In this document: positions 55,766-64,000 of the stretch, one piece after another
Layout of the letters: each line of letters opens with the position of its first letter
Numbering within the stretch: position 1 is the first letter of the stretch
Source of the DNA: Leifsonia soli
GTDB taxonomy: Bacteria > Actinomycetota > Actinomycetes > Actinomycetales > Microbacteriaceae
Length of the DNA: 64,000 nt
Direction of reading: 5' to 3'
NCBI RefSeq assembly: GCF_013408745.1
Contig: NZ_JACCBJ010000001.1
Span: 1,798,001-1,862,000, forward strand
The notes under the pieces: generated by a model
Told to the model about the DNA's origin: nothing
What the model saw: only the letters and a program-made list of their open reading frames with translations
The model's database searches: none
Position numbers and translations under genes: made by a program

Positions 55766-56461
55766 ATGAGCGCCCAGCCGACAGCAAACGTCTACGTCGA
55801 CGGCTTCAATCTCTATCGGCAGAAGCTCCAGCACCATCCCGATGCGAAGTGGCTCGACCTGGAGGCACTCGCTCGAACGCTGATCCCCTCGCATTCGATC
55901 AAGCGTGTCCGCTATTTCACGGCGCTCATCCGTCCGGCCCTGGGCACGGATCCGCGCGCACCCATCCGTCAGCAGTCGTACATCCGCGCCCTGCAGACCA
56001 ATCCGAGGATCTCGGTGCACGAGGGGCAATTCCGAAACGATACCCGGGCCATGCCCGCGGTGCCGATCGCGTTCGACGAAGCAGGCGAGATGGTCAGAGT
56101 CAAAGTCCGGAAGACGGAGGAGAAGGGATCCGACGTCAATCTCGCGTCGTACCTGATCTTCGACGCGTGCCAGGATGACGCCGATCTGTATGTCCTGCTC
56201 TCCAACGACTCCGACTTCGCTGCGATGCTCAGCATTCTGACGGATGAAGTGGGTGGCCGCTGGGCGCTTCTCAGTCCCGTCGAGCGCCCGAACAGCCGGC
56301 TGCTGGAACGCAATCCGGTGTTCATCAAGCAGATCCGCCGGGGAGCGCTGCTTGCCAGCCAGTTGCCCGATGAGATCAGGTCTGCGGATCACGGGGTCCT
56401 GCGGCGGCCGGCCACCTGGACCCCCGGCACCCGGGTCGTTAACGAAACAGGGGCCCCGTAG
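55766..56461 (+). CDS. NYN-domain (PIN-like) ribonuclease
   Basis: 231 residues: acidic active-site positions in VYVDGFNLYRQ, KGSDVNLASYLIFDA and LLSNDSDFAAMLS, the NYN pattern of metal-dependent nucleases. The RNA substrate is unknown. ATG 55766 lies seven bases after TAGCAT (55753-55758). No toxin-antitoxin partner is adjacent. Two copies of GGGGCCCCGTA/GGGCCCCGTA overlap its 3' end. Confidence 0.82.
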   Translation: MSAQPTANVYVDGFNLYRQKLQHHPDAKWLDLEALARTLIPSHSIKRVRYFTALIRPALGTDPRAPIRQQSYIRALQTNPRISVHEGQFRNDTRAMPAVPIAFDEAGEMVRVKVRKTEEKGSDVNLASYLIFDACQDDADLYVLLSNDSDFAAMLSILTDEVGGRWALLSPVERPNSRLLERNPVFIKQIRRGALLASQLPDEIRSADHGVLRRPATWTPGTRVVNETGAP

Positions 56462-56578
56462 GGCCCCGTACCCGGTAGCCGAAGCATCCGGGGGTGTGAT
56501 TCGAGCATAGCGTGCTGACGACCACTGCGTCGGGAGTCCCCGCATGATTCGACGCCCGCGGACTCGACGGGCGGCGGG

Positions 56579-57526
56579 TCAGTTCTCGGAGCGGCCGAGG
56601 CGCCAGTAGCCCATGAAGGCCACGCGCGAACGGTCGATGCCGTGGTCGCGCACGAGCAGGCGGCGCAGCGTCTTGACCGCCGCCGACTCGCCCGCGATCC
56701 AGGCGTAGAAGCCGGGATGCGTCCCCTCGGGCGTCTCCCAGAGGATGTCGCGGTCCACATCCACTTCGTCGAGCTGCTGGGACGCGGTGGCCGACGCCGC
56801 AGCGACCACGTGCGGGTTCTCGGCGAGCCAGCGCCGGACGGCGGGCAGGAGTGCCGTACCGGTCGCCGCCTCTCCGCGCGGCAGCCAGCTGACCGACGCG
56901 TTGGCGGGAAGGCGGAGCTCGAGCTCGTCATCGGCCGAGGGCACCTCGACGAACGCCCGCGCCCGGCAGCCGCCCGGCAGGGACTCCAGGATGGAGGCGA
57001 TCGCGGGTGCGGCGGTCTCGTCGCCGACGAGGAGGAGCTCGCGCGCCTCACCGGGGCGCCAGTCGATGCCGACGCCGCGGTGCTCGCTGCGTGCGTCCGG
57101 TCCGATCACGACGATCCGGTCGCCGGGCGCCGCACCGAGCAGCCAGCGGGCGGCCGGGCCGCCGTCGCCGTGCATCACGAAGTCGACATCGAGCCGGCAG
57201 CCGTCCGTGTCGATCGCCCGAACGGTGTAGGTGCGGAAGGGGTTGCGGCGATGCTCGGGCAGGGCGCGCCAGCGCTCGTACCAGTCCCCCGCGGCGAGCG
57301 CCTCCTCGTCGTCGATGCCGAGGTCGGAGAAGGAACCGTCCGCCAGCGGGAACAGCAGCTTGATCCGCTGATCCAGACACTCCGTCCCGAAATGCGTGAA
57401 GTCGTCGCACCGGAAGCTCACGCGGGTGAAGTGCGGGCTGAGGCGCTCGATCCGATCGACGGCTGCCCGGTAGGGCCGGTACGCGGGCCGGGGGCGCTCG
57501 GTGCGGGTGGGGGCGAGAACGGTCAC
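56579..57526 (-). CDS. Siderophore-interacting protein (FAD reductase)
   Basis: 315 residues of the SIP/ViuB family: FTRVSFRCDDFTHFG, NPFRTYTVRAID (FAD site) and LLLVGDETAAPAIASIL. It releases iron from ferric siderophores by reduction with NAD(P)H. GTG 57526 has GGAAGG upstream, and an IdeR box overlaps the promoter, so it should be iron-repressed. Confidence 0.9.
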   Translation of the reverse strand: MTVLAPTRTERPRPAYRPYRAAVDRIERLSPHFTRVSFRCDDFTHFGTECLDQRIKLLFPLADGSFSDLGIDDEEALAAGDWYERWRALPEHRRNPFRTYTVRAIDTDGCRLDVDFVMHGDGGPAARWLLGAAPGDRIVVIGPDARSEHRGVGIDWRPGEARELLLVGDETAAPAIASILESLPGGCRARAFVEVPSADDELELRLPANASVSWLPRGEAATGTALLPAVRRWLAENPHVVAAASATASQQLDEVDVDRDILWETPEGTHPGFYAWIAGESAAVKTLRRLLVRDHGIDRSRVAFMGYWRLGRSEN

Positions 57527-57555
57527 GGCGGCCTTCCGAAGCAGGGGGACGGGAC

Positions 57556-57574
57556 TTAGGTAAGGCTACACTAA
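57556..57574 (-). promoter_or_regulatory. IdeR/DtxR iron box
   Basis: TTAGTGTAGCCTTACCTAA on the minus strand matches 16 of 19 bases of the DtxR-family consensus TTAGGTTAGCCTAACCTAA. It lies 30 bases before the SIP gene start. A fitting repressor is encoded at 7160-7852. Confidence 0.85.
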
Positions 57575-57717
57575 CCTCGCCGCCGGCCGCCTGGCGATCC
57601 GCTGAGCCTTCTGCTCCAGGCGCCTTCGCGAACGGCATCTCCCGGGCCAGAATGTCGAGCAGGGGCCGTCTCGTTCGACGTCCGGAATGAAAGCGTTCGC
57701 GATCGAGAGGAAGAACG

Positions 57718-58062
57718 ATGAAGTACATGATGTTCGTGGTCACCGATTCCCAGCGGGACACCGTGTCGGACGAGTCCGATGTCGACGTCTGGGTGGACGA
57801 GCTGGATGCCAACGGCAAGCGCCTGATCGGCGAAGTGCTGCAGGCTCCGTCCGAATCGCGCGTCGTCCGCGTCCGCGACGGCAAGCGCTACGTGACCGAC
57901 GGGCCCTTCGCCGAGACCAAGGAGTGGATCTGCGGCTTCGACATCCTCGAGGTGGAGGACCTGGATGAGGCGATCGAGATCGCCTCCCGGCACCCGATGG
58001 CGCGCAACGGCCAACTCGAGCTGCGTCCCTTCATGCAGTGGGAGGAGACCGCCGGGGCGTGA
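57718..58062 (+). CDS. YciI-like protein (DGPF domain)
   Basis: 114 residues of the YCII-related family: MKYMMFVVTDSQ at the start, DGPFAETKEWICGFDILEVEDLDEAIEIA, RHPMARNGQLELRPF. Function unknown; often paired with sigma factors elsewhere, but not here. Its stop overlaps the esterase GTG (GTGA). Confidence 0.88.
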   Translation: MKYMMFVVTDSQRDTVSDESDVDVWVDELDANGKRLIGEVLQAPSESRVVRVRDGKRYVTDGPFAETKEWICGFDILEVEDLDEAIEIASRHPMARNGQLELRPFMQWEETAGA

Positions 58063-59588
58063 ACGGTCGGCCGGTCGTCGTCACGTCCGCGGGCGCTGTC
58101 CGCGGACGCGACGACGGCCGCGTGTCCACCTGGCGCGGCATCCGCTACGGGGAGCCGCCGACCGGCCGCCTCCGCTGGCGTTCGCCCATCCCCGCCGCAC
58201 CCTGGAGCGGCGTCGCCGACGCGGTCGCCTTCGGACCAGCAGCCCCGCAGCGGCCGAACCCGGCCGTGCCGCTCGGACCTCCGGGCGAGACCCGGATGGA
58301 CGAGGACTGCCTGTTCCTCTCCGTCACCCGGCCGTCCGCGGAGCCTCCGTCCGGCGGTCTGCGCCCGGTGATGTTCTGGCTGCAGGGCGGCGCGTACGCG
58401 ATGGGCGCATCCAGCCAGCTCCTCTACCGCGGCGACCGTCTCGTCACGGGAGGCGACGTCGTCCTCGTCACGCTGAACCACCGGCTCGGCGCGCTCGGCT
58501 TCCTCGACGTCCGCAGCGTCGGGGTGGACGACGCCGAGACGAACGTCGCCCTGCGGGATGTGCTGCTCGCCCTGCGCTGGGTGCGCGAGAACATCCACGC
58601 GTTCGGCGGCGACCCGGATGCGGTCACGGTCTTCGGCCAGAGTGCCGGCGCCGGACTGGTCACCGCTCTGCTCGCCTCCCCCGCTGCGACCGGGCTGTTC
58701 CACCACGCCATCGCCCAGAGCCCTCCGGCCGGTTCGATGTACGGACCGGAGCGCGCGGGCACAGTCGCCCGGGCGTTCGTCGAGCGCCTGGGGGCGGGTG
58801 CGGCCGGCGACCTGCGCCGCGTCCCGGTCGAGGCGATCGTGGATGCGGGTGCGGCCGTCTACACCGCGATCCCGCGGGACCACCCCGGGATGCTCGCCTT
58901 CGCCCCGCTCGTCGGCGACGACCTGCTCCCTGAGGCGCCGATCCGCGTGCTCAGCGACGGGCGTGGGAACCCGATCCCGCTGATCGTCGGAAGCACGCAC
59001 GACGAGGCGACGCTGTTCCGCCTCATGCGGTCGCCGCTGCTCCCGATCCGGCGGACCGCCCTCCGCCGGATGCTGGACGCCATGCGCTCCGAGCAGCAGC
59101 GCGCCGGAGTGACCTTCCCGGAGCGCGAGCAGGTGCTGTCGGCTTACGGCCGCCGCCGGCCGGCACGCGGCGTCCGCGTCGCCACCGACATCGCCTTCCG
59201 GATGCCGGCGCTCTGGGTCGCCGCCGGTCACAGCGCCGTCGCGCCCACCCACCTCTACCGGTTCGACTTCGCCCCTCCGCTGCTCCGGCTCACCGGTGTC
59301 GGTGCGGCGCATGCCACGGACCTCCCGTATGTCTGGGGCGAGTTCGACGCCCTCCCGCGCGACCCGTCGTTCCTGCTCGGGGGTCGCGGGGTCGCCGAGC
59401 GGGTGTCCGAGCGGATGCGCGGCCGCTGGACGGAGTTCGCGCACGGCCGGGGGCCCGGCGCGGACTGGCCGGCGTACGAGTCGCGGCGCCGGGCGACGCT
59501 CGTCATCGGTGCGGACGACCGAGTGGTGCCCGACCTCGATGAGGGCCTGCGGGCCGGGTGGGGCGAGCAGGTCCTGACGTTCGGGTGA
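58059..59588 (+). CDS. Type-B carboxylesterase
   Basis: 509 residues of the alpha/beta-hydrolase carboxylesterase family: RGIRYGEPPTGRLRW and EDCLFLSVTRP, the nucleophile Ser in VFGQSAGAG, acid region in GSTHDEATLF and His in AHATDLPYVWG. The substrate is unknown; no secretion signal is visible. Translationally coupled to the YciI gene. Confidence 0.87.
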   Translation: MNGRPVVVTSAGAVRGRDDGRVSTWRGIRYGEPPTGRLRWRSPIPAAPWSGVADAVAFGPAAPQRPNPAVPLGPPGETRMDEDCLFLSVTRPSAEPPSGGLRPVMFWLQGGAYAMGASSQLLYRGDRLVTGGDVVLVTLNHRLGALGFLDVRSVGVDDAETNVALRDVLLALRWVRENIHAFGGDPDAVTVFGQSAGAGLVTALLASPAATGLFHHAIAQSPPAGSMYGPERAGTVARAFVERLGAGAAGDLRRVPVEAIVDAGAAVYTAIPRDHPGMLAFAPLVGDDLLPEAPIRVLSDGRGNPIPLIVGSTHDEATLFRLMRSPLLPIRRTALRRMLDAMRSEQQRAGVTFPEREQVLSAYGRRRPARGVRVATDIAFRMPALWVAAGHSAVAPTHLYRFDFAPPLLRLTGVGAAHATDLPYVWGEFDALPRDPSFLLGGRGVAERVSERMRGRWTEFAHGRGPGADWPAYESRRRATLVIGADDRVVPDLDEGLRAGWGEQVLTFG

Positions 59589-59611
59589 CGGCTCCCTCTA
59601 GACTCGGCGGC

Positions 59612-59995
59612 ATGCTCGTCATCCCGCTGCTCGTCATGACGCTGTTCGTGTTCGCTCTGGTGGACATCATCCTGCGACCGAGCGACCAGGTGCGGCACCT
59701 GCCGAAGCTGGCGTGGGTGTTCATCGTCATCCTGCTTCCGCTGATCGGCAGCGTCCTGTGGTTCGCGATCGGCCGCGAGTACGGACCGTCCTCCGCGCGG
59801 CCGCGCACCCTGCGGATGCCCGCCGTCCGCACGGAGCCCGCCGCTGCATCCACCAGGGACGACAGCGCTCCGAGCAGCACGGAGGCGCAGCTCGCAGCCC
59901 TCGAACGCGAGATCGCGGAGGCCGAGCGCGACCAGCGCATCAAGCGGCTCGAGGAGGAGCTGCGGCGGCGCACCGACGCGGGTGGGACGGCCTGA
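59612..59995 (+). CDS. PLDc_N-type small membrane protein
   Basis: 127 residues: two membrane helices (about 3-22 and 34-52) as in the phospholipase D N-terminal domain family (DIILRPSDQVRHLPKLAWVFIVILLPLIGSVLWFAIGR), then a charged coiled-coil tail. Function unknown; it has no PLD catalytic domain. TAGACT (59599-59604) lies seven bases before the ATG. Confidence 0.85.
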   Translation: MLVIPLLVMTLFVFALVDIILRPSDQVRHLPKLAWVFIVILLPLIGSVLWFAIGREYGPSSARPRTLRMPAVRTEPAAASTRDDSAPSSTEAQLAALEREIAEAERDQRIKRLEEELRRRTDAGGTA

Positions 59996-60118
59996 CACTC
60001 CCCCGGCCGCCGCGGCATGCTGAGCGGGTTCTGGGCGCCGCGTCATGCCCGCGCGCCACACCTCGTCCCTTATGGGTAGGACGGCAACGTCGAGACGCCC
60101 ACGGACGGGGGAAACAGA

Positions 60119-60604
60119 ATGGCCGACAACACCACAGCGGACCACGCGTCCGGTCGCATCGCACGGCGCGAGGCGGCGAGGATCCAGCTCCGCGGAGCCA
60201 TCGCGGAGGAGTACGCGGCCAAGCTTCCCGATCTGTTGACGGTGGCCGAGTTCGCCCGGTTCGCGGGCATGACCATCGCGCAGGTCCGGCACGCGACGAC
60301 GATCGGCGAACTCGTGATGTCGATCCGCGACGGCCGGCGGGGCATCGCGCCCGCCGACAACGTCGCGTTCCTGCTGCGGGAGCGTCTTCTCCGGCTGCCG
60401 GTGCACCAGCCGTCGTGGGAGCGCAGAGACCCGCGGTCGCTCGCCGTCAGCGAGGCGGTCTACGAGCGCGTCTGGGATGTGGCGGTCCGCTACGACACCA
60501 CGCCGACCGACGCGCTCGACCGGCTGCTTCTGGCGGCCACGCACGTGGTGCGCTCTCCGCGCCCCGAGCGCGCCCGTGAGGGCGGGACGCCCCGGAGCAC
60601 CTGA
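60119..60604 (+). CDS. Hypothetical DNA-binding-like protein
   Basis: 161 residues: LLTVAEFARFAGMTIAQVRHATTIGELVMS (about 40-70) looks like an excisionase/MerR-type winged helix, and the rest is helical and basic. Family not recognised. ATG 60119 has GGGGGAAAC upstream. tRNA-Thr follows 8 bases later on the other strand. Confidence 0.6.
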   Translation: MADNTTADHASGRIARREAARIQLRGAIAEEYAAKLPDLLTVAEFARFAGMTIAQVRHATTIGELVMSIRDGRRGIAPADNVAFLLRERLLRLPVHQPSWERRDPRSLAVSEAVYERVWDVAVRYDTTPTDALDRLLLAATHVVRSPRPERAREGGTPRST

Positions 60605-60612
60605 GGCGACGG

Positions 60613-60685
60613 AGCCGGCTGCGGGACTCGAACCCGCGACCGCTCGCTTACAAGGCGAGTGCTCTACCAACTGAGCTAAGCCGGC
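60613..60685 (-). tRNA. tRNA-Thr (anticodon TGT)
   Basis: 73-base cloverleaf without encoded CCA. Acceptor stem GCCGGCT/AGCCGGC, D arm with TAGCTCAGTTGGTAGAGCA, anticodon loop CTTGTAA (TGT, reads ACA), variable loop, and T arm GCGGGTTCGAATCCCGC. All four stems pair. Confidence 0.96.
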
Positions 60686-60737
60686 GGCGGCGGTCACCCG
60701 CCGAGCCCATCCTAGGGCAGCGGGCGCTGGCGCCGGA

Positions 60738-61643
60738 TCAGGGGGACGGGGTGGGCGTCGGAGTGCCGGTCGACGAGTACTCGTCGCCCTGCGCCTGCAG
60801 CACGAACGCCTTGAAGTCCTCCGCGCTCGTCAGCGACCCGGTATACGGCTTCCCGTTCACGAGCACCAGGAGGGCGTTCGTCATCTTCTTGACGTCCGAG
60901 TTCGGGATGGGCCCGCTCAGAGCACGGTCGCTGGCCGATGTCACCCACGTCTTGAAGCGTCCTTCGTCGATGCAGGAGTCGATCTGGCTCGTCCGGGTCG
61001 CACCGGCCGCATCCACCCGCTTCTTCAGCACATCGTCGCTCAGTCCGGGGCCGCCCTCCGCCGGCTGCTTCTCGAAGAGCGCCGCATTGAACTTCCAGAA
61101 CGCATTGGGGTCGTAGTTGGCGACGCAGGCGGCCGCATTGGCCGCACGCAGGGAATACTTGGTGCCCGCGGAGTGGCTGGTGTAGATCGCGACGGGATGC
61201 ATCTCGACCGTCACCGCGCCGTTCTTCACGAGCGGCTCCAGCTGCTTCAGGTTGGTGCGCTGGAAGTCGCCGCACAGCTTGCACAGGTAGTCGGCGTAGA
61301 TGCGGATGTCGACCGTGCTGCCCGCCGGGTCCGGCGAACTGGCGACCGGCTTCGCATCCGCTGCCAGCGCTGTGGTCGACTTGACCTTCAGGCCCGATCC
61401 GACGACGACGCCGTCACTGGCCATGTTCTTCGGACCGGGGACGGTGGGGCGGATGGCGCTCACGATCACGACGGCGACGATGGCCACGACGGCGAGGACT
61501 CCCACGACGATTCCGCCGGACAGCAGCAGTCGGTTCCTGCGGTCCTTGCGCTGCTGCGTCGTGCGGAGCTGTCGTGCCTTCTCGCGCGCAGCCGCGCGGA
61601 CATCGCTGTTGCGACTGTCGTCGGGATCGGTCATAGGGCTCAT
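60738..61643 (-). CDS. DsbA-like thioredoxin-fold protein, membrane-anchored
   Basis: 301 residues: basic cytoplasmic start, one membrane helix (about 42-65), and a DsbA-like domain with the active-site CKLC in YADYLCKLCGDFQ. The usual dithiol is CPYC or CPHC, so the motif is atypical. It is a probable extracytoplasmic disulphide enzyme. ATG 61643 follows GGAAG; the longer frame to 61922 has no support. The C-terminus ends in a Thr-Pro repeat. Confidence 0.85.
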   Translation of the reverse strand: MSPMTDPDDSRNSDVRAAAREKARQLRTTQQRKDRRNRLLLSGGIVVGVLAVVAIVAVVIVSAIRPTVPGPKNMASDGVVVGSGLKVKSTTALAADAKPVASSPDPAGSTVDIRIYADYLCKLCGDFQRTNLKQLEPLVKNGAVTVEMHPVAIYTSHSAGTKYSLRAANAAACVANYDPNAFWKFNAALFEKQPAEGGPGLSDDVLKKRVDAAGATRTSQIDSCIDEGRFKTWVTSASDRALSGPIPNSDVKKMTNALLVLVNGKPYTGSLTSAEDFKAFVLQAQGDEYSSTGTPTPTPSP

Positions 61644-61867
61644 ATCTTCCGGATACTGCTCTCGGGTCGAACGGGCCGCGCGGGGGGACGCAGCGGATGG
61701 TGCACCGCCGGCGCACACAACCGGGAAAGCGTAAACCGCCAGTCTGGGAATCGACCAGACGGGGGCTGGACGCGCGGGTACAGCGGAAGCGCACGGCTCC
61801 GGGCGCTCCCGGCGGGTATCCGCACGTCCGGGTGGGGCTCCGGTCGTGAGCATGTCCGCCGATGCCA
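61644..61867. other. Divergent intergenic region upstream of the msiK leader
   Basis: With the adjoining leader, the space between the divergent DsbA-like and msiK-like genes is 331 bases. I see no gene here. TATTAT at 61868-61873 is the clearest -10, for the rightward gene. Confidence 0.5.
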
Positions 61868-61974
61868 TATTATGGCCACGTGGCATCGACGCCCATCGGA
61901 CGTCGACGCCACGTTCATCCATTCACAACGGATCGTCCGGCACGTACCTGCCGGTGAAGGAGACACAGAAGAAA
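61868..61974 (+). promoter_or_regulatory. Promoter and structured leader of the msiK-like gene
   Basis: TATTAT -10 (61868-61873), then a 12-bp stem with one mismatch (61880-61891 with 61901-61912), then CCGGCA/TGCCGG (61937-61942 with 61949-61954), directly before AAGGAG (61957-61962). A conserved RNA motif upstream of actinobacterial msiK genes is known; I cannot confirm that this is it. Confidence 0.5.
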
Positions 61975-63069
<1,095 letters not shown>

Positions 63070-63088
63070 GGTCCAAGAAGCGATTCCT

Positions 63089-63125
63089 CACTCTGCCGCA
63101 GTCCGGATCGGGCTGCGGCAGAGTG
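63089..63125 (+). terminator. Terminator after the msiK-like gene
   Basis: A perfect 13-bp stem (CACTCTGCCGCAG with CTGCGGCAGAGTG), loop 11 bases, followed by CTTTG. It lies 19 bases after the stop and should separate this gene from the DUF4032 gene. Confidence 0.85.
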
Positions 63126-63170
63126 CTTTGCGCCAGACAACACCGCCCCACCACCGACCGGAGGACCACC

Positions 63171-64000
63171 GTGGCCGGATCCGTCAACATCACCGCAGCG
63201 ACCGTCGACCCGGCGCTTCTCGACCTCCCGTGGAACGTGCCGCTCGACGAGTGGTCGAACGAGCACATCGCGGTGCTTCCGAAGGGCATCAGCCGTCACC
63301 TGGTGCGGTTCGCGAATCTCTCCGGCTACGTCATCGCCATCAAGGAGACGACGGCGGAGATGGCGCAGCGCGAGTACGACATGCTGCGGACGCTGCAGCG
63401 CCTCGACGTGCCCTGCGTCGATCCCGTCGCGGTGATCAAGAACCGGACCGACGACAACGGCACGCCCCTGAACGCGGCCCTGGTCACCCGGCACCTGAAG
63501 TTCTCGCTCCCCTACCGGGCGCTGTTCTCGCAGACGCTGCGGCCGGACACCGCGACCCGCCTGGTCGACGCCCTGGCCGTCCTGCTGGTGCGCCTGCACA
63601 TCGTCGGCTTCTTCTGGGGCGACGTGTCGCTATCGAACACCCTGTTCCGTCGCGACGCGGGCGCTTTCGCCGCCTACCTGGTGGATGCGGAGACCGGTCA
63701 GCTGTACGAGGGCGGGCTCTCGAACGGCCAGCGCGAGAACGATCTCGAGATCGCGCGCGTCAACATCGCCGGCGAGCTGATGGACCTGGAGGCCGGCGGC
63801 CGGGTGGATGAGGAGCTCGACCCGATCAGCCTCTCCGACGGGATCGTGGCGGCCTACCGCAAGCTCTGGAAGGAGCTGACGGGCAGCGAGTCGTTCTCGT
63901 CGTCGGAGCGGTGGCGCATCAGCGAGCGCGTCGAGCGTCTGAACGAGCTGGGCTTCGACATCGAGGAGCTGGCGATCAAGACCTCGGAGGAGGGCACGAA
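63171..64000 (+). CDS. DUF4032 protein, kinase-like (3' end outside window)
   Basis: 276 codons are visible and the frame is still open at the edge. ITAATVDPALLDLPWNVPLDEW at the start, then a lipopolysaccharide-kinase-like core (HLVRFANLSGYVIAIKETTAEMAQREYDML, LHIVGFFWGDVSLSNTLFRRDAG with the WGDxxxxN catalytic loop, YLVDAETG). This is the DUF4032 family of actinobacteria; the substrate is unknown. GTG 63171 has GGAGG six bases upstream. Confidence 0.82.
   Translation, partial: MAGSVNITAATVDPALLDLPWNVPLDEWSNEHIAVLPKGISRHLVRFANLSGYVIAIKETTAEMAQREYDMLRTLQRLDVPCVDPVAVIKNRTDDNGTPLNAALVTRHLKFSLPYRALFSQTLRPDTATRLVDALAVLLVRLHIVGFFWGDVSLSNTLFRRDAGAFAAYLVDAETGQLYEGGLSNGQRENDLEIARVNIAGELMDLEAGGRVDEELDPISLSDGIVAAYRKLWKELTGSESFSSSERWRISERVERLNELGFDIEELAIKTSEEGT

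Noticed and set aside
56552..56574. A third full copy of the long palindrome
   Set aside because: Only one arm core (GGACTCGACGG) is present; the other arm is missing.

Overview
This is a GC-rich actinobacterial segment, most likely from a Microbacteriaceae (Leifsonia- or Microbacterium-like) chromosome. The evidence is the strong GC bias with GTG/TTG starts, many leaderless genes with a TAnnnT box 4-9 bases before the start codon, actinobacterial families (DUF2530, DUF3027, DUF3263, a LytR_C protein, a paired XPB helicase, maltokinase, MsiK-type ATPase, DtxR/IdeR) and a PaaABCDE phenylacetate pathway. No 16S rRNA is present, so the genus is an inference.

Layout. (1) 1-5252: the right part of a Tn554-like integrative element with two tyrosine recombinases (the first broken by an amber codon) and small cargo genes. 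It sits inside a chromosomal HNH-nuclease gene and carries a complete replacement copy of that gene, joined to the broken host gene by an ATGA overlap. (2) 5585-17010: a leader ORF, an NlpC/P60 hydrolase, an IdeR-type regulator, serC, two DUF genes, a cold-shock-domain protein, the XPB helicase with its partner, and an APH-like/RibD-like/FolP2-like operon. (3) 17088-24605: the most interesting block, a compact minus-strand operon that looks like an undescribed RiPP (ribosomal peptide) system. It encodes a 60-residue precursor ending in a GG motif followed by SRPRTRF, a fold-III and a fold-I PLP enzyme, an asymmetric ABC exporter pair, and an arginase with an N-terminal PqqD-like recognition domain. 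(4) 24619-33791: an FAD reductase, a two-component system with tandem-repeat sites, groEL with two CIRCE operators, cspA, small conserved genes, msrB, a nitroreductase and a DMT transporter. (5) 33824-37496: a branched-chain-type 2-oxoacid dehydrogenase operon, with a divergent Lrp regulator and LtrA. (6) 39389-49995: phenylacetate catabolism in two runs around a TetR regulator, with matching operators before both runs and long palindromic repeats between units. (7) 50009-64000: PEBP, two self-regulating MarR genes, maltokinase, an M23 peptidase, signal peptidase, a NYN nuclease, a siderophore-interacting protein with an iron box, an esterase, tRNA-Thr, a DsbA-like protein, an msiK-like ATPase and a DUF4032 gene cut by the window end.

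How the parts work together. In the RiPP block the RRE-arginase would bind the precursor leader and convert core arginines to ornithine. The two PLP enzymes would make or attach a further amino-acid-derived group, and the ABC pair would export the product. In the paa block, PaaABCDE epoxidises phenylacetyl-CoA, the second hydratase family member (PaaG-like) isomerises, PaaZ opens and oxidises the ring, and the hydratase, dehydrogenase and thiolase finish to acetyl-CoA and succinyl-CoA. The ligase PaaK is not in this window. The IdeR-type regulator at 7160-7852 probably controls the siderophore-interacting protein through the box at 57556-57574.
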